Assembly: GCF_030692605.1 (NCBI RefSeq) | Contig: NZ_JAUYUD010000010.1 | Location: 30,798 to 94,797 of the forward strand | DNA: 64,000 bases | Source: Lutibacter sp. | GTDB lineage: Bacteria > Bacteroidota > Bacteroidia > Flavobacteriales > Flavobacteriaceae | Direction: 5' to 3' | Shown here: positions 26,449-35,045 of the stretch, in pieces | How positions within the stretch are numbered: the first letter of the stretch is position 1 | Layout: every line of letters starts with the position of its first letter | Made by a program: the position numbers and the translations under genes | Notes under the pieces: generated by a model | Told to the model about the DNA's origin: nothing | Database searches by the model: none | Seen by the model: the letters and a program-made list of their open reading frames with translations, nothing else

Positions 26449-28726
26449 TCCTAAAAACATCTGAAAAAACCATATAATTTGTACTATCTTTTAAAACAAT
26501 TTTTAATTCAAAAATTTCTGAATTTGAAGATTCTATCAAAGGAAATTTTAGTTTAATTCTTGAAGAATATTTTACAAAAAAAGGTTGATCTAAAATTATT
26601 TTTGAAGACTGTTTTTCAACTAATGAAACCGCTATTTTACCTGTGAAATTTGAAACTAAATCAGAAATTATTTCAATTTCATTTTTCTCATAATTCAAAA
26701 CAGCAATTATTGGTTTGAAATTTTCTTTTATGGTATTAAAAGCATCCTTTTCTTGACCGTAATAATCTAAAATACTCCACGAAGGTCCAGGCCAACAATC
26801 GTTTAATTGCCAAAATAGCGTTCCCATACAATGGGGAGATTGTTGTCTGTGACTTTGAATAGCTGTTTGCAACGCAATTGTTTGGGTTTTCTGGCTTTTT
26901 ACTACAAAGTCATCAAAGGAAGTTGGTTTCTCAAACCAAGTATTTATATGCTTTAAAATTAAACCATTGCCAATATAACTTTTTTGGCGGTTCTTCATGG
27001 TTTTTGATTCTAATGAAAAACTCGCTTCTGATGCAAAGGTTTTTATTGTTTTTATAGAAGGAAATGATTGAAAACCATACTCAACCATAAAACGACCAAC
27101 ATTTGTTTTATAATTTTTAAATGGTTCTTTTCCGTGCCAAATTCCCCAATAATGCATACTTCCATTATTAAAATTTTCAGAGGTGCCCCAATTACTTAAA
27201 GGTGATGTGCCTACATAATTAGCTTTTGAGTCTAATTTCTTTAACGTATTTGGAATTATATTATGAAATAAATTTTTATAAGAATTCCATAATTGTATTG
27301 AATCTTTTTTAGTATAACTATATTGTTTTTGCCAACCCCAGTTTTTCCAAGCAACTTCAATTTCATTATTTCCACACCATAACGCAATGCTAGGGTGCTT
27401 TTTAAGTCGGTTTACATTATCCTTTACTTCCTGTTCAATATTCTTTAAAAATTCTGAATCATTGGGGTATAAACTTCCTGCGAACATAAAATCTTGCCAA
27501 ATTAAAATTCCGTTTTTATCGCATAATTCATAAAAAATATCTTTTTCATAAATACCTCCACCCCAAACTCGAAGCATATTCATGTTGGCTTTTATAACCT
27601 TTTCAATTATTTTTTTATAAGCGCGATCTGTAACCCGAGGTAAAAAAACATCTTGAGGAATGTAATTTGCACCTTTAATAAACAATGCCTTTCCATTAAT
27701 TTTGAAATAAAATGAAGTCCCAATAGTGTCTTTTTCCTGAATTAATTCAACGGTTCTTATTCCAAACTCATCTGTTTTACCATCGAGTAATTTACTTCCT
27801 CTTTTTAGTTGAACGGAAATTTCATATAAATGTGGTTTCCCCATTCCATTTGGCCACCATAAATAAGGATTTACAATTTCAAATTTTTGCTGAATTGTTT
27901 GTGTTCCTTTTTTAATTTTTATTGGAATAGTGTTACTTATATTTTCCTCAGTATTTTCACCCAAATTAATCAACAATTTTAAATCATTAGACTTAGTAGA
28001 CTCTGCTCCTTCAACTTCAATAATTGTTGTTAAATAGGCTTTATTATTGCTTATTGAATCTGTTTGAACATAGAGATTCGTTATTCTTGCTTCATTCCAT
28101 GTATTAATTTTTACGTTTTTCCAGATTCCAGAAGTTACAAAACGAGGTCCAAAATCCCACCCAAATTGATACGCTGCTTTTCTTGTAAAGGAGCTTACTT
28201 TTAAATCTACAGTTTCATTTCCAGAAGGTAATTTATAAGGTTGGTTTTTAACTTTTTCGGAATTATATTTTAAAGGTGAAGTAAAACGTACTTCTAGTTT
28301 GTTACCTCCTACTTTAGCGAACTTTTTAATGTCAGCCTTCCAACTTCGAAACATATTGATTGCCTCAATTATTTTTTCTCCATTAAAAAAAACCGTTGCG
28401 TAAGTATCCAATCCTTCAAATTCTAGTTCTATATTTTCCTGTGAAAGCTGATCTCTTGTTAAATTTATTGTTGTTTTATAATTCCAATTTTCGTTTTCAA
28501 TCCATTGTAATTTTAGTTCATTGGTTTCCCAAAAAGGATCTTCAATTAAATGATTTGCCAATAAATCGGTGTGAACAACTCCCGGAACAGTAGCTTTATA
28601 ATATTTATCATCGCCTTCTTTTGAAAATTCCCAATTAGAATTTATTAGAATCGATTTTGCAGGTTCCGTTTTAGAACAAGATAAGATTGCAAAGGAAATA
28701 CAAATAAATGCTAAAATTCTATTCAT
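26438..28726 (-). CDS. GH2 beta-mannosidase lipoprotein
   Basis: 762 residues; hydrolyses terminal beta-mannosides such as the Man-beta-1,4-GlcNAc core of N-glycans. Lipobox AILSC (Cys17). The N-terminal sugar-binding jelly roll has ATVPGVVHTDLLANHLIEDPFWETNE, characteristic of beta-mannosidases. The TIM barrel contains acid/base Glu455 (WCGNNEIE) and nucleophile Glu549 (VEYGFQSF). It is somewhat shorter than typical family members (about 850). The start codon overlaps the cutC stop as ATGA, so translation is probably coupled. Signature and neighbours agree well. Confidence 0.94.
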   Translation of the reverse strand: MNRILAFICISFAILSCSKTEPAKSILINSNWEFSKEGDDKYYKATVPGVVHTDLLANHLIEDPFWETNELKLQWIENENWNYKTTINLTRDQLSQENIELEFEGLDTYATVFFNGEKIIEAINMFRSWKADIKKFAKVGGNKLEVRFTSPLKYNSEKVKNQPYKLPSGNETVDLKVSSFTRKAAYQFGWDFGPRFVTSGIWKNVKINTWNEARITNLYVQTDSISNNKAYLTTIIEVEGAESTKSNDLKLLINLGENTEENISNTIPIKIKKGTQTIQQKFEIVNPYLWWPNGMGKPHLYEISVQLKRGSKLLDGKTDEFGIRTVELIQEKDTIGTSFYFKINGKALFIKGANYIPQDVFLPRVTDRAYKKIIEKVIKANMNMLRVWGGGIYEKDIFYELCDKNGILIWQDFMFAGSLYPNDSEFLKNIEQEVKDNVNRLKKHPSIALWCGNNEIEVAWKNWGWQKQYSYTKKDSIQLWNSYKNLFHNIIPNTLKKLDSKANYVGTSPLSNWGTSENFNNGSMHYWGIWHGKEPFKNYKTNVGRFMVEYGFQSFPSIKTIKTFASEASFSLESKTMKNRQKSYIGNGLILKHINTWFEKPTSFDDFVVKSQKTQTIALQTAIQSHRQQSPHCMGTLFWQLNDCWPGPSWSILDYYGQEKDAFNTIKENFKPIIAVLNYEKNEIEIISDLVSNFTGKIAVSLVEKQSSKIILDQPFFVKYSSRIKLKFPLIESSNSEIFELKIVLKDSTNYMVFSDVFRIIQ

Positions 28727-29418
28727 TTAAAAAGATTTATGATACTCTTAATTTTTTCTTCATCAACAACCGTTTCCTCACCCATTGAAAGTTTGGTTGA
28801 ATTTTGAATTGATTTTCGTGCTGTAAAATGCAAATTTTGAATTCCTGAACTGGCTATTTTTAAAGCATTTGTTTCATTAACACCACTACCAGCCATAATT
28901 TGAATTTTATTGCCATAATTGGCCTGTAACTCAGTAATTACGGATAATCCTTTTTCTGCAGTAGATTGTAAACCTGATGTTAACAGCCTGTTAACTTTCA
29001 TTTCAATTAATTTTTCTATTGCCAATTTATAATTTGAAACGAAATCAAAAGCACGATGAAATGTAATTTCTAAACTCAATGATTTTGATAAATCAACCAA
29101 TCTTTTATTTAGTATAGAAACCTCATTATCAGCAGTTAATATACCGAAAACAACTCCCTTGGCTCCTGCTTTTTTAGCAGCAATAATGTCAGCTTTCATT
29201 AACTCAATATCTTCTTTAGAATAACAAAAATCACCTTCTTTTGGGCGAATCATTACATGAACTTCAATAGATGATTTCTCGACACATTGCTGAATTAATC
29301 CATAACTAGGAGTTAACCCACCAACTGATAAAGCTGAACATAATTCGATACGTTTGGCACCATATTTTTTAGCAATTAACGCCCCTTCAACACAATCTGT
29401 ACAAATTTCAACTATCAT
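28723..29418 (-). CDS. cutC: CutC family protein
   Basis: 231 residues from the ATG at 29418 (MIVEICTDCVEGALIAKKYGAKRIELC), the start that fits the family; an upstream ATG at 29469 would overlap the asparaginase gene. The CutC TIM barrel shows GGLTPSYGLI, HVMIRPKEGDFCYS, KGVVFGIL, ITFHRAFD, LLTSGLQSTA and IMAGSGVN. CutC was named for copper homeostasis in E. coli, but its biochemical role is unsettled. It sits between glycosylasparaginase (13-bp gap) and beta-mannosidase (4-bp ATGA overlap), so a role in glycan catabolism is at least as likely here. Confidence 0.9.
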   Translation of the reverse strand: MIVEICTDCVEGALIAKKYGAKRIELCSALSVGGLTPSYGLIQQCVEKSSIEVHVMIRPKEGDFCYSKEDIELMKADIIAAKKAGAKGVVFGILTADNEVSILNKRLVDLSKSLSLEITFHRAFDFVSNYKLAIEKLIEMKVNRLLTSGLQSTAEKGLSVITELQANYGNKIQIMAGSGVNETNALKIASSGIQNLHFTARKSIQNSTKLSMGEETVVDEEKIKSIINLFK

Positions 29419-29431
29419 ACATTCACCATTT

Positions 29432-30424
29432 TTACCAGTTCCTATCAAATTTAGCATCAACCATTTCATTTTGAGAACTTGATTTTAACGCATAATTAAA
29501 CCCTGCATAAACGCTATATCCACCTGTTTCACCGTATTTATTTAGCGCTATAAAACCGACTTGCATATTTGTTAAATCTTTATGTTTTTTGATAATTCTC
29601 TGTACAGCTTCTTTACAGGCGTCATTTGGTGACAATCCATTTCGCATTAATTCAACCACAATGGCACTTCCTGCAATTCTAATCACAGCTTCCCCAACGC
29701 CAGTAGCACAAGCTGCGCCAACTTCATTATCAACAAATAAACCAGCTCCTATTATAGGTGAATCTCCAACCCTACCGTGCAATTTATAGGCCATTCCACT
29801 GGTGGTACAAGCTCCTGCCAAATTACCCTTTTCATCTAAAGCTAATAATCCTATGGTATCATGGTTCTCACTATTGATTACTGGTTGATATTTTGATTCT
29901 TCTTTCCATTTTTCCCAAGCTGTTTTAGAACTATTGGTTAATAAATTGGTTTCTTTAAATCCTTTTTCCAAAGCAAATTGCTTTGCCCCATCGCCTACTA
30001 ACATAACATGTGGTGTATCTTCCATCACTTTTCTTGCAACAGAAATTGGATTTTCAATATCTTGTAAACACGCAACTGCCCCACAATTATTTTCGTGATC
30101 CATAATACAGGCATCCAATGTTACTTTTCCATCTCTATCAGGTAATCCTCCAATACCTACACTTGAATTCTCTGGATCAGATTCTGTAACTCTCACACCA
30201 GCCTCTACGGCATCAATCGAATTGCCTTTTTTAGCTAAAATTTCCCAGGCGGCTGCATTAGCTTCCATGCCATGTATCCACGTAGAAATTACAATTGGTT
30301 TAATTACATTTTTAGAAGTGTCATTTATTTTTACCGATTCATTCTCTTTACTAAAACAAGAGTTTGATATTATAGCTACACCTCCAAGTGCCGATAGTTT
30401 TAAAAAATTTCTACGGGTTTTCAT
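29432..30424 (-). CDS. Glycosylasparaginase (N4-(beta-N-acetylglucosaminyl)-L-asparaginase)
   Basis: 330 residues; cleaves the GlcNAc-Asn bond left after N-glycoprotein breakdown. It is an Ntn-hydrolase that self-cleaves before Thr190 (NHDTIGLLALD) to expose the nucleophile; GRVGDSPIIGAGLF and GAACATGVGEAVIR form the substrate site. The N-terminus carries a twin-arginine pattern (MKTRRNFLKL) followed by a hydrophobic stretch and ISNSC. This suggests export in folded form with lipid attachment at Cys23. First gene of the cutC/beta-mannosidase operon. No promoter box was identified with confidence. Confidence 0.94.
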   Translation of the reverse strand: MKTRRNFLKLSALGGVAIISNSCFSKENESVKINDTSKNVIKPIVISTWIHGMEANAAAWEILAKKGNSIDAVEAGVRVTESDPENSSVGIGGLPDRDGKVTLDACIMDHENNCGAVACLQDIENPISVARKVMEDTPHVMLVGDGAKQFALEKGFKETNLLTNSSKTAWEKWKEESKYQPVINSENHDTIGLLALDEKGNLAGACTTSGMAYKLHGRVGDSPIIGAGLFVDNEVGAACATGVGEAVIRIAGSAIVVELMRNGLSPNDACKEAVQRIIKKHKDLTNMQVGFIALNKYGETGGYSVYAGFNYALKSSSQNEMVDAKFDRNW

Positions 30425-30490
30425 AAATTTTTATCAATAAAAGTAATGTTGAAGAACGGAATTATTTTTAACCTGTACAAAGTTTAGTTA

Positions 30491-30527
30491 CAAAAAAAAA
30501 TCCCAAATTTTAATTTGAGATTTTTTA
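30491..30527. terminator. Hairpin flanked by A- and T-runs
   Basis: AAATCCCAAATT pairs with AATTTGAGATTT (one mismatch). It has an A-run before and a T-run after, so it could terminate in either direction. It lies between the PEGA gene and the asparaginase operon, just beyond the 30541-30866 element. Confidence 0.6.
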
Positions 30528-30540
30528 TATAAAACGTTTC

Positions 30541-30866
30541 TAATTAAAACGCGTTGGGTGCAATTAATTTTTAACGATGATTTTTCGTCACTTCGAGTGA
30601 TTTTCGCTAGAAAATTGCATCGAGAACAGAAAAAGGATTGTTAAAAACGGTTCTCGATACATTTTTTGTTTCGTTTTACTGCACAAAAAAAACTCGAACA
30701 GACGTTTTTAATAATTCTAACTAACGTTTTTTTAATACTTTGTAAATCAATTATTTAATTTTTTTATTTTTCTATAAAAATTTATTCCTATTTACACTTT
30801 CCACCGTTAGCTGAAGGAGTCAATTTGGTGCGAATATGTGGAATTACACCCAACGGGTTAATTAAA
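30541..30866. repeat. Nested MITE-like element
   Basis: Outer inverted ends share CGTTGGGTGYAATT: CGCGTTGGGTGCAATTAA at about 30550-30567 and its inverse AATTACACCCAACGGGTTAA at 30842-30861. Inside (about 30596-30710) is a second palindrome whose arms carry CATCGAGAAC and GGTTCTCGATAC. No open reading frame. The structure suggests a short repeat inserted into, or carried by, a larger non-autonomous element. Confidence 0.65.
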
Positions 30867-31048
30867 CTATTCTTTAATCAAAAATTGTTGTTTCGCTAGT
30901 AACGCTTCTTCCCTTTCTACATTGATATCAACTGGTTACCTTGAAATTAAAACGAACTGATTTTTTTTATAAAAAAGCTGAACAAATGAACTAATCTAAA
31001 CTGCCAAATATTTTTAAAAATAGATTCATTAAATTTGTTGAGAAATGG
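30867..31048. other. Intergenic sequence downstream of the PEGA gene
   Basis: 182 bp with no gene, clear hairpin or promoter. Together with the terminator and nested repeat it makes up the 624-bp gap between 30425 and 31048. Confidence 0.5.
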
Positions 31049-32356
31049 TTACAATCTTGATTGAGCTTCTTCAATAATATTTTTATATTTTTTTAAAATA
31101 CGATTCCATTCTTCAAATTTTTCATCTTCTTTTACACTTGCCAAGCCATCTGCCCTTTCACTACTTATTTTAATAACATATTTAAGAGGATTCGAGTCTC
31201 CTAATTTTACTATAACCCTAGTTCTTATTGTACTTCCTTTAAAATTATGAACTTGCCAAGCAGTTCTTAAATAGCCAGTTTCTTTATCTATTACTTCAAG
31301 AACATCAAATTCTGTAGTAACAATTGAACTTAATAATTTCCAAGAATCACTTGCATTAAGCTGAGGTTTAACAACAATTGAGAAATTCACATTTGCTAAA
31401 TCTGTCGAAATTGAAGTTTTATATGCTTCGTCTTCGCTTAATTCAAAATGTTCCCTTAGTGGAGGTACTTGATAATCCTTTGAATTGCAATAATTCTTTT
31501 TAACAGATAAAAAACTTTCTTTAAACAATATTACTTCAACACAAGTATTTTCAGGAACTTTCAATTCATAATTACCGACTCCAACAATTTTTCCGTCAAC
31601 TTTAATTTCAGCAGTTTTTGGTGTAACTTCCATTTTTACTAACCTATCTTTTAATAAAAAGTTGAAAGCAAGTGGAGGCTCGTCATCATTTTCTTTATTA
31701 CAAAATACCTTTTCTTCCAGCGTAAATCCTTCTTTTTTTGCTTGAATAAATGTGCATTCTCCTTTTGGAATTACAACCTCAGCTGAACCAACTCCAATTA
31801 ATTTTTGATTTGAATAAATTTCCGCATCTGCCGGTGAAATTTTAACTTGAACTGCCCTGTCTTGGAGAGAAAAATTATCAATAATAGGTGGAGCACTTTC
31901 GCTTTCTTTATTAAAGTATGTTTTTTTCAATGTTTTAAATCCTTTCTTTTTTATCTCAACAGTTAAGGCAGCATCCTTCTTAATAATTGCAGTGAAACTT
32001 TTTGACCCAACAAAAACACCGTCAATAAAAATCTCTGCATCATATGGTTCTACTTTAATTTCAACCATTCTATTCTCTAAAATTAGTTGAACTACTGAAG
32101 GCCACTTAATTGTTTTAGGAAAATCTTTTATCAAAGGCTGGAAACCCTCCTTAACAATCATTATTCTATTTAATTCATTCTTAACTAACTTATGTTCTGC
32201 GGTACCAACACCTAACATAGGCTTAATAACTTCAGAATCCCTCATTTTAAAAATTTGCGCGTCTGAATAATTGGTGGTAATTTTAATTTTATTCTGAGAT
32301 TGTAAAAATGTAACGCTCAGCACTATAAATAAAAAGACGAATTTTCTATTTTTCAT
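31049..32356 (-). CDS. Secreted PEGA-repeat protein
   Basis: 435 residues with a signal peptide (cleavage after FLQSQ). Four successive PEGA-like modules follow between about 22 and 300. Each has the core V-x-PxDAEIxxxGxxxG, as in VEPYDAEIFIDGVFVGS, ISPADAEIYSNQKLIGVG and VTPKTAEIKVDGKIVGVG. They alternate with a K/E-G-F turn and paired cysteines in modules 3-4 (ECTF/FCNK, TCVEV/YCNS). A C-terminal domain of about 125 residues is unrecognised. PEGA domains are usually structural surface modules; function here is unknown. Confidence 0.75.
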   Translation of the reverse strand: MKNRKFVFLFIVLSVTFLQSQNKIKITTNYSDAQIFKMRDSEVIKPMLGVGTAEHKLVKNELNRIMIVKEGFQPLIKDFPKTIKWPSVVQLILENRMVEIKVEPYDAEIFIDGVFVGSKSFTAIIKKDAALTVEIKKKGFKTLKKTYFNKESESAPPIIDNFSLQDRAVQVKISPADAEIYSNQKLIGVGSAEVVIPKGECTFIQAKKEGFTLEEKVFCNKENDDEPPLAFNFLLKDRLVKMEVTPKTAEIKVDGKIVGVGNYELKVPENTCVEVILFKESFLSVKKNYCNSKDYQVPPLREHFELSEDEAYKTSISTDLANVNFSIVVKPQLNASDSWKLLSSIVTTEFDVLEVIDKETGYLRTAWQVHNFKGSTIRTRVIVKLGDSNPLKYVIKISSERADGLASVKEDEKFEEWNRILKKYKNIIEEAQSRL

Positions 32357-32411
32357 AACAAAAAAGATTTGGTTTATTGATTAGCTAATATAAAAAAACT
32401 TTATACACTAA

Positions 32412-32759
32412 TTACGTGTGCAAATATTTTTTTTTAACTAGTAATTCCTCTTCACTTTCTACATTCTCATCATCTGGAACACAACAATCTACCGGACAAA
32501 CAGCAGCACATTGAGGTTCATTATGAAAACCTTTGCACTCAGTACATTTATCTGCCACAATAAAGTAAACTTCATCATCAATTGGTTCCTGATCTTCATC
32601 GGCATTAAAACTTTTACCATTTGGTAGCATGCCTTTTCCTGATAAATTTGTTCCATCAGAATATTTCCAATTTTCAGCAGACTCATAAATAGCATTATTA
32701 GGACATTCTGGCTCACAAGCTCCACAATTTATACATTCGTCTGTTATTTTTATTGCCAT
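32412..32759 (-). CDS. 4Fe-4S dicluster ferredoxin
   Basis: 115 residues. Cluster motif 1 is [17 protein letters not shown], and motif 2 is [22 protein letters not shown] with an 8-residue insertion between the second and third ligands, typical of Allochromatium-type ferredoxins. A 30-residue loop separates them and an acidic tail follows ([12 protein letters not shown]). A low-potential electron carrier in the cytoplasm. It diverges from the acyl-CoA reductase gene, with back-to-back promoter boxes. Confidence 0.95.
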   Translation of the reverse strand: MAIKITDECINCGACEPECPNNAIYESAENWKYSDGTNLSGKGMLPNGKSFNADEDQEPIDDEVYFIVADKCTECKGFHNEPQCAAVCPVDCCVPDDENVESEEELLVKKKYLHT

Positions 32760-32773
32760 AATTTAAATTCGAT

Positions 32774-32781
32774 TAATTTTG
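32774..32781 (+). promoter_or_regulatory. -7 box of the acyl-CoA reductase gene
   Basis: TAATTTTG fits TAnnTTTG, 34 bases before the ATG at 32816; it interleaves with the opposing ferredoxin promoter. Confidence 0.45.
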
Positions 32782-32784
32782 CAA

Positions 32785-32792
32785 CAAACCTA
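32785..32792 (-). promoter_or_regulatory. -7 box of the ferredoxin gene
   Basis: TAGGTTTG on the minus strand fits TAnnTTTG, 25 bases before the ATG at 32759. Confidence 0.45.
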
Positions 32793-32815
32793 CATATATT
32801 TTTAAAACATTAAAA

Positions 32816-33877
32816 ATGACTTTAAATCAACGAATAAAAGCTTTTTCAAAATTAGGGCAATTCTTATCGCAATTTTCAAATGAAAAAATTGAAAAAAAAG
32901 ATAATTCAGACCTAAATACCCTATTTTTCGATGGTTTTAAAATGCAAATTGAAAGAGCTCATGAGTTAAATGGCTGGTTCAATAAAGAAAATGTTTTAAA
33001 AGCTGTGAAAGGTTGGAGTGATGAATTAACTGAAGAAAATTTAATTACTTGGACCTCAAAATATAATTTTCCAACTAAAACTTCCAATAAAACTGTTGCA
33101 ATAGTTATGGCAGGGAATATTCCGTTGGTAGGTTTTCACGATTTTTTAGCTGTTTTAATTTCTGGTTATAAAGTAGTTGTAAAACAATCATCTAACGATA
33201 AAAATTTACTTCCTATTTTAGCTAAATATTTAGAAAAACATGACTCTTATTTTGAAGATAAAATTGAATTTGTTACTGGTAAATTAACAACCTTTGATGC
33301 TGTTATTGCAACAGGAAGCACTAATACATCGCGCTATTTTGAGCACTATTTTGAAAAATACCCAAGTATTATAAGAAAAAACAGAAATTCTGTAGCTATT
33401 TTATCGGGAAATGAAAATCTAGAAGAATTAGAACTTTTAGGTGAGGATATATTTCAATATTTTGGATTAGGTTGTAGAAGCGTTTCAAAATTATTTGTTC
33501 CTGAAAATTATAATTTCGACCTCCTGTTTAACGCATTATTTAAATTTAACGACATTATAAATTATAAAAAATACGAAAATAATTACGACTATAATAAGGC
33601 AGTTTATTTAATGAGTCTTTTTAAATTAAAAGAAAATGGTTTTATTATGTTGAAAGAAGATCCTAGTTATGCATCTCCAATTGCTACAGTATTTTACGAG
33701 TATTACAAAACAACCGAGCAATTACTAAGAAAATTAACGTTGGATGGAGATAAAATACAATGCATTGTAAGCAACGAAAACGTTGTAGATTTCGTAAAGT
33801 TCGGACAAACCCAGCATCCAAAATTATGGAATTACGCGGATGATGTTGATACTATTGAATTTTTATTAAAAATTTAA
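32816..33877 (+). CDS. LuxC-like acyl-CoA reductase
   Basis: 353 residues of the LuxC/acyl-CoA reductase family in the aldehyde dehydrogenase superfamily; reduces an acyl-CoA or acyl thioester to aldehyde. The cofactor-binding part includes VAIVMAGNIPLVGFHDFLAVLISG. The catalytic cysteine is probably in GLGCRSVSKLFVP. No luxAB partner is present, so this is not bioluminescence. It stands ahead of serC and serA; what it makes in flavobacteria is not established. Confidence 0.85.
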   Translation: MTLNQRIKAFSKLGQFLSQFSNEKIEKKDNSDLNTLFFDGFKMQIERAHELNGWFNKENVLKAVKGWSDELTEENLITWTSKYNFPTKTSNKTVAIVMAGNIPLVGFHDFLAVLISGYKVVVKQSSNDKNLLPILAKYLEKHDSYFEDKIEFVTGKLTTFDAVIATGSTNTSRYFEHYFEKYPSIIRKNRNSVAILSGNENLEELELLGEDIFQYFGLGCRSVSKLFVPENYNFDLLFNALFKFNDIINYKKYENNYDYNKAVYLMSLFKLKENGFIMLKEDPSYASPIATVFYEYYKTTEQLLRKLTLDGDKIQCIVSNENVVDFVKFGQTQHPKLWNYADDVDTIEFLLKI

Positions 33878-33960
33878 TTAAAATTTTATCAAATAAAATT
33901 TAATTAATACGCTTTTTTTACCGAAATTTGTTTGAAATTTAATTCCTATTTTTTTAAGAA

Positions 33961-35034
33961 ATGAAAAAACATAATTTTAGTGCAGGTCCTTGCATATTAC
34001 CACAAATAGTTTTGCAAAAAGCAGCTGAATCAGTAATCAATTTTAATGGCATTGGCTTATCATTAATTGAAATTTCTCATAGAGGCAAAGAATTTATTGA
34101 AGTAATGGAAAATGCCCGTAGTTTGGTAAAAGAATTACTAAACTTACCTGAGGGTTATTCTGTATTATTTTTACAAGGTGGTGCAAGTTTAGAATTTTTA
34201 ATGGTTCCTTACAATCTTTTAAAAGTTGGAGGGAAAGCAGCTTATTTAGATACAGGTGTCTGGAGTTCAAAAGCATATAAGGAAGCTAAATTATTGGGTG
34301 AGGTCAACGTTTTTGCATCGTCAAAAGATAAAACATATAATTATGTACCAAAAAATTATAAGGTTCCTGCAGATGTAGATTACGTTCATACTACTTCTAA
34401 CAACACTATTTATGGAACTCAATTAAAAGAATTTCCAAAAACAGATAAATTATTAGTTTGTGATATGAGTTCTGATATTTTTTCACGTCAGTTAGATTTT
34501 TCTCAATTCGACTTAATTTATGCTGGCGCTCAAAAAAACATGGGCCCTGCTGGTACAACTTTGGTAGTTGTAAAAGATGAAATTTTAGGAAAAACAGGAC
34601 GTGTTATTCCAACAATGTTAGACTATCAGCAACACATTGCAAATGACAGTATGTTAAATACACCTGCCGTTTTTCCAGTATACGTTTCTATGCTAACACT
34701 CGAATGGATGAAATCTATTGGTGGAATTCCTGCAATTGAAAAATTAAATGAAGCAAAAGCAGCGGTAATTTATAATGAAATAGACAGAAACCCTCTTTTT
34801 AAAGGTTTTGCTGAAAAAGAAGATCGTTCGTTAATGAATGTAACATTTAATTTAGTTGATGAATCAAACAAAGAAGCGTTTGATAAACTTTGGAGCGCAG
34901 CAGGAATTAGTGGAATTAAAGGACACAGATCTGTTGGTGGGTATCGTGCAAGTATTTACAACGCAATGCCAATAGAAAGTGTGCAAATATTAGTTGATGC
35001 AATGCAACAATTAGAACAACAAGTTTTAAAATAA
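33961..35034 (+). CDS. serC: Phosphoserine aminotransferase
   Basis: 357 residues; converts 3-phosphohydroxypyruvate and glutamate to O-phosphoserine (serine synthesis), with a related role in vitamin B6 synthesis in some bacteria. Family start MKKHNFSAGPCILP, GGASLEFLMVPYNL, and the PLP-binding lysine in YAGAQKNMGPAG; C-terminal GHRSVGGYRASIYNAMP. It is followed after 11 bp by the serA-type dehydrogenase, so the two are very likely co-transcribed. Confidence 0.97.
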   Translation: MKKHNFSAGPCILPQIVLQKAAESVINFNGIGLSLIEISHRGKEFIEVMENARSLVKELLNLPEGYSVLFLQGGASLEFLMVPYNLLKVGGKAAYLDTGVWSSKAYKEAKLLGEVNVFASSKDKTYNYVPKNYKVPADVDYVHTTSNNTIYGTQLKEFPKTDKLLVCDMSSDIFSRQLDFSQFDLIYAGAQKNMGPAGTTLVVVKDEILGKTGRVIPTMLDYQQHIANDSMLNTPAVFPVYVSMLTLEWMKSIGGIPAIEKLNEAKAAVIYNEIDRNPLFKGFAEKEDRSLMNVTFNLVDESNKEAFDKLWSAAGISGIKGHRSVGGYRASIYNAMPIESVQILVDAMQQLEQQVLK

Positions 35035-35045
35035 AAAATATAGAT

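Noticed and set aside
32816..33877. Bioluminescence lux gene
   Set aside because: Only the LuxC-like reductase fold is present; no luciferase or transferase genes nearby.
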